Shown: positions 8,362 to 17,226, counted from the first letter of the stretch. The stretch is 64,000 nucleotides of DNA from Collinsella sp. TF06-26 (GCF_002232035.1 NZ_NKXR01000013.1:17374-81373); one strand, 5' to 3'. Numbers and translations: made by a program. The notes: generated by a model from the letters alone, not told the origin.

Positions 8362-9855
8362 TTAATAGCTATCGTACGAATAGTCGGTAGAATCGGTGGG
8401 CGTCTGGCCGTCAGTTGCGGTATCGGCGCCATCCGTGGACTGGGCATCGGTGCCGTCGGTGGTGTCGGCACCATCAGAACTTTCACCATTCTCGGAATCA
8501 GTCGTCTCCTTCTTGGGAACGGTGATCGTCACACGCGCCACGCCCGAGGTCTTGGTATCGTAACGGACCTTTTCGCCGTTCTTGGTAACGGTGACATCGG
8601 AAGGCTTGGACGTGGTGATCTCGATCGAGGACTCGGGCGTGTACTCCTGCTCAAAGGGGCCAGTCGCCTGGGCGCCATAGACCGACTTTCCGTCGACCTT
8701 GACCTCAATCCACGCGGTCTTTCCCTTGGCAACGGAGACCTTAACCTTTGTGACCTCGTTCTCTTCCTTCTTGGCCGTCGTCTTGGCGGCGTCCGAATCA
8801 GTCGACTCGTCAGTCGGCTCATCGGTGTCTTCGTCCTCGTCGACCGTTTCGGTCTTCTTAGAAGACTTCTTGGTCGTCGTCTTGGTAACAGCGGGCGTCT
8901 CGGGCGTGGTCTCGGGCGTCGAAGATGCGCAGCCGCGCAGAAGTACCACGATGAGCACGATCAGCAGCAACGCCACGGCACCGATGCCGGCGTAGACGAT
9001 ACGCGGATCGAGACCGTTGTTTTGAGGAGTACGGGAACCGCCGCGTCCACGACTGGAACTGCTGCGGCCGCCTCCCTGAGGCATACGACCACGATTGCTG
9101 TCGGAACGGCCGCGATAGCCACCCTGGCCCTGAAGGCTGCACTGACCCGAGCGGGGCGCAAGTTCACCGCGGCCTTGATAGCCACGCTGGCCCGCACGCG
9201 GAGCCGAAGAGCGCTGGCCATACGGCTGTGGTTGAGAGCGAAGACGCGGCGTCACCTGCGTGGTATCGGCGTCCGCATAGCCACTGCGAGAGCGTCCGGT
9301 GGAGATACCACGGTGACCGCGATCAGAATAGCCGCCGTCGCCGTAGCCGGCACGAGGGTCACGCGCCACGCCGCGGGCAGCGGGAAGCGCACGGTCCTCG
9401 GGCATCGGCGTACTGCGGAACCGGTCACGCTGCGAGCGAATCTCCTCGCCCGAACCCGTCTCGGTAATATAACCGGCCTGCTGAGGACGCTGTCCATAGC
9501 GGGTCGAACGACCGCCCTGAACCATCAGGAAGCGCCCGTTATCGACAGAGGAACGCGAATTGACATAGCCGGCGGCGTCCTGAAAACGACCGCCCCGCTG
9601 CGACGTCTCGCGCTCGTATGCCATCAGCTCGTCAAAGTAGGCATTGACGACCTCGCGTGGATTGAGGCCCAAAAAGCGAGCATAGCTCGAAATCATGCCC
9701 TGCGCATAGCCGCGCGGCGGCATCGAAGCAAAGTTACCGGTCTCGAAAAACTCGATGATCTGCGGCCTGATTTTGATGGTGTTGGCGACCTGCTGAATGG
9801 AAAGGCCCATTCGGCGACGCTGCTCGAGCAGCATGTCACCAAAGCGTGCAGCCAT
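8362..9855 (-). CDS. RodZ-like membrane protein: HTH domain, RG-rich disordered region, one TM helix, Thr-rich exterior
   Basis: A 497-aa protein with the RodZ layout. An N-terminal HTH_25-type domain lies at residues about 1-75 (FGDMLLEQRRRMGLSIQQVA, then NPREVVNAYF). A long linker is followed by a single membrane helix near 290-310 (IVYAGIGAVALLLIVLIVVLL) and an extracytoplasmic part with a DUF4115-like beta region. The protein ends in a Thr/Ser/Asp-rich tail. RodZ couples MreB to the cell-elongation machinery, but no mreB is in this window. Unusual is the roughly 150-residue linker full of RG/GR, Tyr and Gln (for example RGYQGRGELAPR), resembling RGG-type RNA-binding disorder. Its ATG overlaps the ftsK stop (TGATG). 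Confidence 0.82.
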   Translation of the reverse strand: MAARFGDMLLEQRRRMGLSIQQVANTIKIRPQIIEFFETGNFASMPPRGYAQGMISSYARFLGLNPREVVNAYFDELMAYERETSQRGGRFQDAAGYVNSRSSVDNGRFLMVQGGRSTRYGQRPQQAGYITETGSGEEIRSQRDRFRSTPMPEDRALPAARGVARDPRAGYGDGGYSDRGHRGISTGRSRSGYADADTTQVTPRLRSQPQPYGQRSSAPRAGQRGYQGRGELAPRSGQCSLQGQGGYRGRSDSNRGRMPQGGGRSSSSRGRGGSRTPQNNGLDPRIVYAGIGAVALLLIVLIVVLLRGCASSTPETTPETPAVTKTTTKKSSKKTETVDEDEDTDEPTDESTDSDAAKTTAKKEENEVTKVKVSVAKGKTAWIEVKVDGKSVYGAQATGPFEQEYTPESSIEITTSKPSDVTVTKNGEKVRYDTKTSGVARVTITVPKKETTDSENGESSDGADTTDGTDAQSTDGADTATDGQTPTDSTDYSYDSY

Positions 9856-12632
9856 CAGAATCCTCCAAACTCACGATCTTCACGTGCCATCTCGGCGTCG
9901 ACAGATTCCAGCGCGGCAAGCCCCTCCTCGTCCAACAGGACCTCGCGCGGCTTGGAACCGTCGGGCGGGCCGACGACACCCTTTTCTTCCAGCATGTCCA
10001 TAATACGCCCGGCACGCGCATAGCCAACCTTCAGACGACGTTGCAGGCCAGATGTGGAGCCAAGCTGCGATTCCACCACAATATGGGCGGCTTCCCAAAT
10101 GAGCGGATCATCGTCTTGCGGCTCGGCTACTCCGGTGCGGACAATGCCGCCGCCACCCGCCATGGACATGGAAGCGGGCGCCACGGCAGACAGGATCTCC
10201 TCGTGGTAGTCTGGCTCACTCTGCGACTTGACGAACTCGACAATCTCGTTGATCTCATCATCCGAGACAAAGCAGCCCTGGATACGGCGGGGCTTGCCCC
10301 AGTCGACCTTGGAGAACAACATGTCGCCCAAACCGGTGAGCTTCTCGGCACCCATCTGGTCGATGATGACGCGCGAGTCGATGCCCGTGGCGACGTTAAA
10401 GGCGATGCGGTTGGTGATGTTGGCCTTGATGAGGCCCGTCACCACGTTGGAGCTGGGGCGCTGCGTGGCAACGATAAGGTGAATACCGGCGGCACGGCCC
10501 AGCTGTGCAATACGCACGATCGAGGCCTCGACATCCTTACCGGCGACCATCATCAGGTCAGAGAGCTCGTCGATGATGATGACCAGGTAGGGCATCTTTT
10601 GCGGCGGGTTGTCGTAATGCTCAAACTCGCCGGCGGCCTGCTTTTCATTGTAGGTCGAGATCTTACGCACGTTGAGACGCTCGAAGACCTTCAGGCGACG
10701 CTCCATCTCGGACACGGCCCATTGCAGAGCGCTCGCGGCTTGCTTGGGCTCGGTCACCACGGGCACATAGAGATGCGGCAGGCCGTTATAGCCCGCAAGC
10801 TCGACGCGCTTGGGGTCAACCATGATCAGGCGAACGTCCTCGGGAAGGGCGCGCATGAGCAAGGTCGTGATGATGGAATTGATCATCACCGACTTACCAG
10901 AACCGGTCGTACCGGCAATCAACAGGTGAGGCATCTTGGCGAGGTCGGCGACAACCGGCGTGCCCTCAGCGTCGCGGCCGATGGCGAGCTCGAGCGGACC
11001 GCCCTTCACATAGGGCAACACGTCGCCCAGATTGACGTTCTGGCGCTTGCGGTTGGGAATCTCGATGCCCACGAGCGAGGTGCCGGGGATCGGGGCAAAG
11101 ATACGCACCGACTGGGCAGCGAGCGAAAGCGCGATATCGTCCTCGAGGCTCGAGATTTTGCTCACACGCTCGCCCTCACCGGGCTGCAGTTTAAAGGTCG
11201 TCACCGTGGGGCCGGCGATCCAGCCGACCACGCGGGCACTGCGGCCAAACTCAAGCAAGGTGGATTGCAGTGACTCAGCGGTCTGCTCCAGCTCCTTGTC
11301 CGAAGACGCGGCGGAAGCCGACTGCGGGTTGGCATGCAGGATTTCGAGCGGCGGAAGCTTGAGGCCGTCCTCTTCTTCGCCCTCGTTATCTGCGGCGCCG
11401 TCGTCCACTCCCCCATCACGAGCCGCAGCCGATTCGATAGCACTCGTGGCAGGCGCATCGGCAACCTTGGGATGCTTCAGGAAGTCGGGAATCTGAGGTG
11501 CGGCCGAGACGGGATTCACGGCAAACGGCGGCTCGGACTCGTCGATCTTATCGGGGTCGTCTTCCATCGAAAGCTGGCCGGTTACCTGGCCGCGCTTTGC
11601 ATGGCGACGCGGCAGCAAAGTTGTCTTTGCTGTCTCAATCGGAGCCTCATCGTCCTCGTCATCGCCCTCGGTGAGCTCAATCTCGCTATCGGACCAAGAC
11701 GGGTCGGGTTCACTCGTATTGAGCTTAGGCGCAACCTTGCCCTTCTTGGCATGGCGGCGCGGCAACAGCGTGGTCTTGGCTCGCTCGGCTTCAACCGACT
11801 CGGATACGTCGACAAACGGGTCATCGTCCTCGTCATCATCCAAAACCGGGTCGACATCGCCACCCATGACCGTGGTCACCGCGGCGTCAGTCCCCTTCTG
11901 GCGCAGAATGCTCAGGTGCGGACGGGCGACGCCGGGAACCGACAGGGCCTCTTCATCGCCCCACGGGCTCGCATTGACATCGGCACGTCGACGCTCGGCA
12001 AAATCGGCAGCGCGATCGCGGGCAGAGCGCAGCACGCCGCCCACCGAAAATCCAATGATAACCAGGCCCACAACGACAAGCCCCAGCAGGACTACCATGG
12101 CGATGGGTTTACCCAGGGCGTTTTGCAAGGCACTGGCGATAAAGGCGCCAATGTAGCCGCCCGAGGTGGAAAGGTTTTGCGGCGTGAACATGAGGTCGCA
12201 CGAATCGCTCGTGCCCGGCACCATCAGCGACAGGATGGAGACAATGGCCACAAAGACCACGGCACCGCCAGCGACCGAACGGACGTTGAGCGGCGAGTCC
12301 TCGCCCAAAAAGAGCGTGGCGGCAAACAGCAGGATGACAATCGGCAGCACGTAGGCGCCCAGACCAAAGCCCAGGTGGTAGAAACCGGCAACAGCGGCCG
12401 TCACGGGCGCCGTTGCCGGGGAAATCACGGCAATGAAGGACGCAATCGCCAAAACGGCGATGACCACGCCGGCGATATCGCGATTGGCCGAGGGCTCGAC
12501 CAGAGGCTCGAACTCATCGAACTCGGCCTCGTGGCCCTTATTGGCACGCAGATGGGAACCGGCACCCTTAGCAGATGCCGGCTGGTTGTTGGCTTTATTG
12601 CCCTTGGCGTTTTGTGCAGATCCGCGCGCCAA
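9855..12632 (-). CDS. ftsK: DNA translocase FtsK/SpoIIIE
   Basis: Septum-bound hexameric motor that pumps chromosomal DNA and aligns the terminus for segregation. The 925-aa protein has about four N-terminal membrane helices (residues 50-205), an acidic linker (about 205-430), and the RecA-like motor with Walker A GTTGSGKS (574-581) and Walker B LIMVDPKR (602-609). The winged gamma domain that reads KOPS-like sites is at the C terminus (about 860-925, LQRRLKVGYARAGRIMDMLEEKG). The linker carries the block AKTTLLPRRHAK twice, exactly 50 residues apart. Translation starts at TTG (12630-12632) with GGAGG 6 bp upstream. XerC, a recombinase FtsK may act with, is encoded at 57 kb. Confidence 0.96.
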   Translation of the reverse strand: MARGSAQNAKGNKANNQPASAKGAGSHLRANKGHEAEFDEFEPLVEPSANRDIAGVVIAVLAIASFIAVISPATAPVTAAVAGFYHLGFGLGAYVLPIVILLFAATLFLGEDSPLNVRSVAGGAVVFVAIVSILSLMVPGTSDSCDLMFTPQNLSTSGGYIGAFIASALQNALGKPIAMVVLLGLVVVGLVIIGFSVGGVLRSARDRAADFAERRRADVNASPWGDEEALSVPGVARPHLSILRQKGTDAAVTTVMGGDVDPVLDDDEDDDPFVDVSESVEAERAKTTLLPRRHAKKGKVAPKLNTSEPDPSWSDSEIELTEGDDEDDEAPIETAKTTLLPRRHAKRGQVTGQLSMEDDPDKIDESEPPFAVNPVSAAPQIPDFLKHPKVADAPATSAIESAAARDGGVDDGAADNEGEEEDGLKLPPLEILHANPQSASAASSDKELEQTAESLQSTLLEFGRSARVVGWIAGPTVTTFKLQPGEGERVSKISSLEDDIALSLAAQSVRIFAPIPGTSLVGIEIPNRKRQNVNLGDVLPYVKGGPLELAIGRDAEGTPVVADLAKMPHLLIAGTTGSGKSVMINSIITTLLMRALPEDVRLIMVDPKRVELAGYNGLPHLYVPVVTEPKQAASALQWAVSEMERRLKVFERLNVRKISTYNEKQAAGEFEHYDNPPQKMPYLVIIIDELSDLMMVAGKDVEASIVRIAQLGRAAGIHLIVATQRPSSNVVTGLIKANITNRIAFNVATGIDSRVIIDQMGAEKLTGLGDMLFSKVDWGKPRRIQGCFVSDDEINEIVEFVKSQSEPDYHEEILSAVAPASMSMAGGGGIVRTGVAEPQDDDPLIWEAAHIVVESQLGSTSGLQRRLKVGYARAGRIMDMLEEKGVVGPPDGSKPREVLLDEEGLAALESVDAEMAREDREFGGF

Positions 12633-12633
12633 A

Positions 12634-14304
12634 CTAAACCTCCATGACGACCGGAATGATCATCGGACGGGTGCGCGTACGGCTCCATATAAAGTTGGAG
12701 AGCGAATCGCGCACGGCCTTGCGAATGGCATCGGAGCCGCTGCTGGTAAAGCTGAACTTGCCCTTCTCGATCGTCTTCATGATGGATGCGGAGGCATCCT
12801 CGGAGAACTGGTCGTCGATGGCAAACGAGACACCGCGGCCCGAGAACTCGATGGCCTCGATCTTCTTGTGCTTGAGCGAGACGATGGCAACGGCCGTGAC
12901 CATACCGTCGTTGGCGAGCTTCTGGCGATCGCGTAGGACGATGGGGTCGGTATCGCCGATGCGCAGGCCGTCGACATAGACGACGCCGGACTCGACGGGC
13001 GTACCGCGTTTGACGATACCGCCGCGCATCTCGAGCGTGTCGCCGTTATCGAGGATAAAGATATGATCGTCCTTGAGACCCATCTTACGGGCCAGCTGGG
13101 CATGGGCGCGTAGATGCACGGCCTCACCGTGAACCGGCATAAAGTACGTGGGCTTGGCCATGGCCATCAGGAGCTTGAGCTCCTCCTGGCTACCGTGACC
13201 GGAGACGTGGACGAGAGCGCGGTTCTTATCCCACACGTCGCAGCCGAGCTTGGCCAGGCTGTTGACGACCTGCTGGACGGCTTTCTCATTGCCGGGAACA
13301 GGAGTTGCCGAGAGGATAACGGTATCGCCCTCGTGAATGGAGAGCGTCTTGTGCTCGCCATTGGCCATGCGGGACAGGGCCGACAGCGGCTCGCCCTGCG
13401 AACCAGTGCACATGACGACGATCTTGTCGTCAGGCAGGTTATCAATATCGAAGGCATCGATGATATCGGCATCATCGATGTTGAGATAACCGAGCTCGCG
13501 CGCCACGCGGGTGTTCGTGAGCATGGAGCGACCGGTCACAACGACCTTACGGCCGCACTTGCGGGCGGCATCGCAGATCTGCTGCAAACGATGGATGTGG
13601 CTCGAGAACGATGCGACGAACACGCGACCCGGGGCGTTCTTGATGGCGTGCAGCAGGTTGGGACCAACCTCGGCCTCGGACTTGGTAAAGCCGGGAACCG
13701 TGGCATTGGTGGAGTCGGAAAGCAGCAGGTCGATGCCCTGCTTGGCAAAGCGGCTGATAGCGGCATAGTCGGGCGTGACGCCGTCGATGGGCGTCTGGTC
13801 GAGCTTAAAGTCGCCGGTGTGCATAACGGTGCCCTGGTTGGTGCGAATGAACACGCCCAGAGCGCCGGGGATGGAGTGCGTCATCGAGAAGAAGTCGAGC
13901 GAGATGCCGCCGAGGTTGACATGGCTGCCGCCCTTGACCTCACGGAACTTGGGTGCGCGGATGCGGAACTCGGAGAGCTTGCCCTCGATAAAGCCGAGCG
14001 TCAGCTTGCTCGAGAAGATGGGCACCTTATTGTTGAGGTCCTGCAGCAGATACGGAAGCGAACCGGTGTGGTCCTCGTGGCCGTGGGTGACGATGATGCC
14101 GCGGAGCTTCTCCTCGTTCTCAAGAACATAGGTGTAGTCGGGAAGCACCAGGTCGATACCGGGCTGGGAGTCATCCGGGAACATGAGGCCAGCGTCGACG
14201 AGCACCATGTCGTCGCCGCACTCGAAGACCGTCATGTTCTTGCCGATGCCGTCAAGGCCGCCAAGCGGGATGATCTTCAAGGGAGATGATTTTTTAGCTG
14301 CCAT
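12634..14304 (-). CDS. rnj: Ribonuclease J
   Basis: RNase J combines endonuclease and 5'-3' exonuclease activity in mRNA decay and rRNA maturation. The 556-aa product has the standard family length: a split metallo-beta-lactamase core with the zinc motif THGHEDHTG (about residues 73-81), a beta-CASP domain, and the C-terminal segment. I start at the ATG at 14302-14304 (MAAKKSSPLKIIPLGG); the ORF can be extended 51 codons upstream but that part looks non-coding. AAAGGAAA lies about 12 bp upstream, a long spacing. It heads the string rnj-ftsK-rodZ-like-yajQ-rimO-pgsA-cinA and follows a 640-bp intergenic region with structured elements. Confidence 0.95.
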   Translation of the reverse strand: MAAKKSSPLKIIPLGGLDGIGKNMTVFECGDDMVLVDAGLMFPDDSQPGIDLVLPDYTYVLENEEKLRGIIVTHGHEDHTGSLPYLLQDLNNKVPIFSSKLTLGFIEGKLSEFRIRAPKFREVKGGSHVNLGGISLDFFSMTHSIPGALGVFIRTNQGTVMHTGDFKLDQTPIDGVTPDYAAISRFAKQGIDLLLSDSTNATVPGFTKSEAEVGPNLLHAIKNAPGRVFVASFSSHIHRLQQICDAARKCGRKVVVTGRSMLTNTRVARELGYLNIDDADIIDAFDIDNLPDDKIVVMCTGSQGEPLSALSRMANGEHKTLSIHEGDTVILSATPVPGNEKAVQQVVNSLAKLGCDVWDKNRALVHVSGHGSQEELKLLMAMAKPTYFMPVHGEAVHLRAHAQLARKMGLKDDHIFILDNGDTLEMRGGIVKRGTPVESGVVYVDGLRIGDTDPIVLRDRQKLANDGMVTAVAIVSLKHKKIEAIEFSGRGVSFAIDDQFSEDASASIMKTIEKGKFSFTSSGSDAIRKAVRDSLSNFIWSRTRTRPMIIPVVMEV

Positions 14305-14492
14305 AGGTAAGTGTGGTTTCCTTTCTTCGAAACGGGTCTGGAACAACCGACGGGGCGCTTCTGGCAAACCGACCGCCGGGAACGTACAAATATGCATCGC
14401 AGAGTCGATGCAATAACCACAGTATGATACCCATTTGCACAACAACAGACCACCCATGCATCAAAGCCCCATCTGAACTGGTCTATCCCGCC

Positions 14493-14625
14493 GGTTTCCC
14501 GTGGGGCGGGCGCTGATGAAGTTTCCTGCTCTACAGTCCTGCTCACGACGGAGGCCACATTAAGTGGCCTCCTGTTCGTGCGGAACTCGCGATAAACTTC
14601 ATCAGCGCCCGCCCCACGGGAAACC
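14493..14625. repeat. Structured inverted-repeat element, copy A
   Basis: A perfect 32-bp inverted repeat (14493-14524 with 14594-14625) encloses an internal loop and a hairpin. The hairpin is GGAGGCCAC (14550-14558), loop ATTAA, GTGGCCTCC (14564-14572), on a lower CACGA/TCGTG helix. The 18 bases at 14525-14542 and the 25 bases at 14578-14602 recur identically in copy B in inverted orientation, while the stems differ but stay paired. It may be a structured RNA or a folded mobile repeat. Confidence 0.8.
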
Positions 14626-14760
14626 TGCCAAAAAGGGACAGGTTTGTTTTGGTCGGTTTTATCTGGGAAGATGCTGCTGCGGCTATCTACAGATCTGAAA
14701 TCTGACTACTGAATAGACTGTCTAGCTAAATAGCGAGCGGCACTAACCAGCCCTTTTGCT

Positions 14761-14887
14761 TGCGACCGGGAGGGGCGCATATGAAGTTTATCGCGAGTTC
14801 CGCACGCAAAGGAAAGCACTTAATGTGCTTTCCGTCTTGCGCAGGACTGTAGAGCAGGAAACTTCATATGCGGCCCTCCCGGGCGCA
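14761..14887. repeat. Structured inverted-repeat element, copy B (inverted relative to A)
   Basis: Outer repeat 14761-14789 with 14859-14887 (27 of 29 positions pair). Inner hairpin GGAAAGCAC (14811-14819), loop, GTGCTTTCC (14825-14833), with lower helix CGCAA/TTGCG. Read on the minus strand, its core (14841-14858 and 14781-14805) is identical to copy A. It directly follows the pnp terminator. Confidence 0.8.
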
Positions 14888-14890
14888 AAC

Positions 14891-14920
14891 AAAAGGGCGA
14901 CCCCTTAGGAGTCGCCCTTG
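14891..14920 (-). terminator. Terminator of pnp
   Basis: Minus strand: a GGGCGACTCC / GGGGTCGCCC stem followed by TTTTGTTT; a strong intrinsic terminator about 25 bp after the pnp stop. Confidence 0.88.
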
Positions 14921-14943
14921 CATGAGCTGCTTATGTACGGCTG

Positions 14944-17190
14944 TTACTCGGCGTCGTGGTGACGGCGGGGCTTGCGGCCTCCGTTGTCGCCGGGACGGCG
15001 CGGACGGTCGCTGCGCTCGGAGCGCTCGCGACGCGGACGCTCACGGCGCTGGAAGTGCTCGCCGTCGCCCTCGGAGGAACCCTCGGCGCGAGCCGGAGCC
15101 TCAGGCTTGTCAAGACGATCGAGCGAGATCTTGCCGCGATCATCGACCTCGATGACGACGACCTTGACCTCGTCGCCCACGTTGAGGACATCCTCGACCT
15201 TCTCCACGCGGCCCTTGGCAACGCGGGAGATGTGCAGCAGGCCGTCCTTACCGGGCAGCAGGTTGACAAAGGCGCCGAAGGGCTGGATGGAGACAACGCG
15301 ACCGGTGTACTCCTCACCCGGCTCGGGAACCTTGATGATGAGCTTGATGCGCTCGACGGCCTGGTCGACGGACTCGCCGGTGCCGCCGACAAAGACGGTG
15401 CCATCCTCCTGGATGTCGACCGAAGCGCCGGTCTCGTCCTGGATACCACGGATGACCTTGCCGCCGGAACCGATAACGTCGCGGATCTTGTCGGTCGGGA
15501 CCTGGATGGAAACGATGCGCGGAGCGGTGCTGCGCGTGGTATGACGCGGCTCGGGGATCACATCGAGCATCTTCTGCAGGATGAAGGCGCGACCCTCCTT
15601 GGCCTGCTGCAGAGCGCGGGCCAGAATGTCGAAGGTAAGGCCAGTGGCCTTATTGTCCATCTGCAGAGCGGTAATGCCCTCGGTGGTGCCGGTGACCTTA
15701 AAGTCCATGTCGCCCAGGAAGTCCTCGAGACCCTGGATATCGGACAGGACCACGGTCTTGCCCTCCTCCTGGATCAGGCCCATGGCGATACCGGAGACCG
15801 GGCGTTTAATGGGCACGCCGCCGTCCATAAGGGCGAGCGTAGAGCCGCAGGTCGAAGCCATCGAAGAGGAGCCGTTGGACTCCATGACCTCGGAGACGAC
15901 GCGGATCGCGTAGGGGAACTCGTTCTCGTCGGGGAGCACCGGAAGCAGGGCGCGCTCGGCCAGGTTGCCATGGCCGATCTCGCGGCGCTTGGGGCTGCCC
16001 ATACGGCCGGTCTCGCCGGTGCAGAACGGCGGGAAGTTGTAGTGGTGCATGTAGCGCTTGCCCTCGGTGGGCTCGATGGTATCCAGACGCTGGCCCTCGT
16101 TGAGCATGCCGAGCGACAGGACGGAGAGCACCTGCGTCTGGCCGCGCTGGAACAGGCCGGAGCCGTGAACGAGCGGCAGGTAGTTGTCCTTCACCATGAT
16201 GGGACGGATCTCATCGGCGGCACGACCGTCAACGCGCTCACCGGTCTCGACGACCATGGTGCGCATAGCCTTCTTCTCGAGCTTCTTGAGCGCCACGGGG
16301 ATCTCGCGCTCCCAAGCGGCCTGCTCCTCCTCGGTGAACTCGGCACGGATGGACTCCTTCAGAGCCTCGACCTTGCCGATACGGGAGAGCTTGTCGGCGT
16401 CGCGAAGGGCGGCTGCCATCTCGTCGTAGTGGGCGAAGATGCGCTCCTGGACCTCCTCGACGGGCTGGTCGAGCGGGTACTCCTTCTTGACGATGGCGCC
16501 GTTGACCTGCTCCCACTCGGCGACAAACTCGTCCTGAGCCTGGCAGAAGGCAGCAAGGGCCTCCTGGCCAAACTTCATGGCGGCGAGCATGTCGTCCTCG
16601 GAGATCTCCTCGGCGCCGGCCTCGACCATCGAGATGAAGTCGGCGGAGCCACCCAGCTCCAGGTCCAGATCGGAGTTCTCGCGCTCCTCATAGGTGGGGT
16701 TGACGATAAACTCGCCGGTCTCCACGTTGCGGCCGATGCGCACGCAGGCAAGCGGGCCCTCGAAGGGCACGCCGCCGAGCGTCATGGCCAGGGAGGCACC
16801 CATGACGTTGATGACGTCGAAGGGGTTGACCTGGTCGGCGACGAGCGAGGTGGCGACAATGTGCACCTCGTTGCGGAAGCCGTCCGGGAAGCTCGGGCGA
16901 ATCGGACGGTCAATCATGCGCGCGGTGAGCGTGGCCTTCTCGCTGGGACGGCCCTCACGCTTGAGGTAACCACCCGGGATGCGGCCGGCTGCGTACATCT
17001 TCTCGTTGAAGTCGACGGTCAGCGGGAAGAAGTCGTAGTTCTTGCGCTCCTTGGAGACAACCACGGTGTCGAGCATCGTGGTGTCGCCCTGCTTGACCAG
17101 GCAGGCGCCGGTGGCCTGCTTGGCAAGCTCGCCGGACTCAAAGGTGTAGGTCTTGCCGTACAGCTCAAAGGTCTTGGATACGAGTGTCAT
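14944..17190 (-). CDS. pnp: Polyribonucleotide nucleotidyltransferase (PNPase)
   Basis: A phosphorolytic 3'-5' exoribonuclease of the RNA degradosome. The 748-aa product has two RNase PH-like domains separated by a helical domain, then KH (around IRDVIGSGGKVIRGIQDETG) and S1 (around EYTGRVVSIQPFGAFVNL) RNA-binding domains. The last 45 residues form an Arg-rich, low-complexity tail (RRERPRRERSERSDRPRR), longer than in most PNPases, which may bind RNA or partner enzymes. It lies behind rpsO, the classical rpsO-pnp pair. A 9-bp hairpin sits just ahead of its AAAGGAGA ribosome-binding site and could be a processing or autoregulatory element as in enterobacteria. Confidence 0.97.
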   Translation of the reverse strand: MTLVSKTFELYGKTYTFESGELAKQATGACLVKQGDTTMLDTVVVSKERKNYDFFPLTVDFNEKMYAAGRIPGGYLKREGRPSEKATLTARMIDRPIRPSFPDGFRNEVHIVATSLVADQVNPFDVINVMGASLAMTLGGVPFEGPLACVRIGRNVETGEFIVNPTYEERENSDLDLELGGSADFISMVEAGAEEISEDDMLAAMKFGQEALAAFCQAQDEFVAEWEQVNGAIVKKEYPLDQPVEEVQERIFAHYDEMAAALRDADKLSRIGKVEALKESIRAEFTEEEQAAWEREIPVALKKLEKKAMRTMVVETGERVDGRAADEIRPIMVKDNYLPLVHGSGLFQRGQTQVLSVLSLGMLNEGQRLDTIEPTEGKRYMHHYNFPPFCTGETGRMGSPKRREIGHGNLAERALLPVLPDENEFPYAIRVVSEVMESNGSSSMASTCGSTLALMDGGVPIKRPVSGIAMGLIQEEGKTVVLSDIQGLEDFLGDMDFKVTGTTEGITALQMDNKATGLTFDILARALQQAKEGRAFILQKMLDVIPEPRHTTRSTAPRIVSIQVPTDKIRDVIGSGGKVIRGIQDETGASVDIQEDGTVFVGGTGESVDQAVERIKLIIKVPEPGEEYTGRVVSIQPFGAFVNLLPGKDGLLHISRVAKGRVEKVEDVLNVGDEVKVVVIEVDDRGKISLDRLDKPEAPARAEGSSEGDGEHFQRRERPRRERSERSDRPRRPGDNGGRKPRRHHDAE

Positions 17191-17203
17191 TGTTCTCCTT
17201 TAC

Positions 17204-17226
17204 CCCACAGGCCCCTTGCCTGTGGG
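17204..17226 (-). promoter_or_regulatory. Hairpin immediately upstream of the pnp ribosome-binding site
   Basis: CCCACAGGC / GCCTGTGGG, 9 perfect pairs with a 5-base loop, ending a few bases before AAAGGAGA. Its position suggests RNase-dependent pnp autoregulation, which is known in E. coli; here it is inferred. Confidence 0.5.

Larger units (their letters stand above)
14305..14943. other. 640-bp intergenic region between pnp and rnj
   Basis: No believable gene. It contains the pnp terminator (14891-14920) and two related inverted-repeat elements facing each other (14493-14625 and 14761-14887). The spacer between them includes GGGACAGG, shared with the terminal repeats of the RAYT remnant at 42.7 kb, and a single TTTTGGTC. 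The promoter of the rnj operon must lie here, but I could not pick a convincing one. Confidence 0.7.

Noticed and set aside
14305..14457. 51-codon extension of RNase J
   Set aside because: Cys/aromatic-rich sequence unlike any RNase J, and the family N terminus starts at 14304.
14511..14540. Hammerhead-like CTGATGA and a later GTC in copy A
   Set aside because: The CTGATGA is part of the variable outer stem; copy B has CATATGA at the same place and the other hammerhead core positions are absent, so the resemblance is accidental.
14646..14660. TTTTGGTCGGTTTT as a fourth competence element
   Set aside because: Only one TTTGGT unit is present, with no partner 11 bp away, and it is not upstream of a competence gene.
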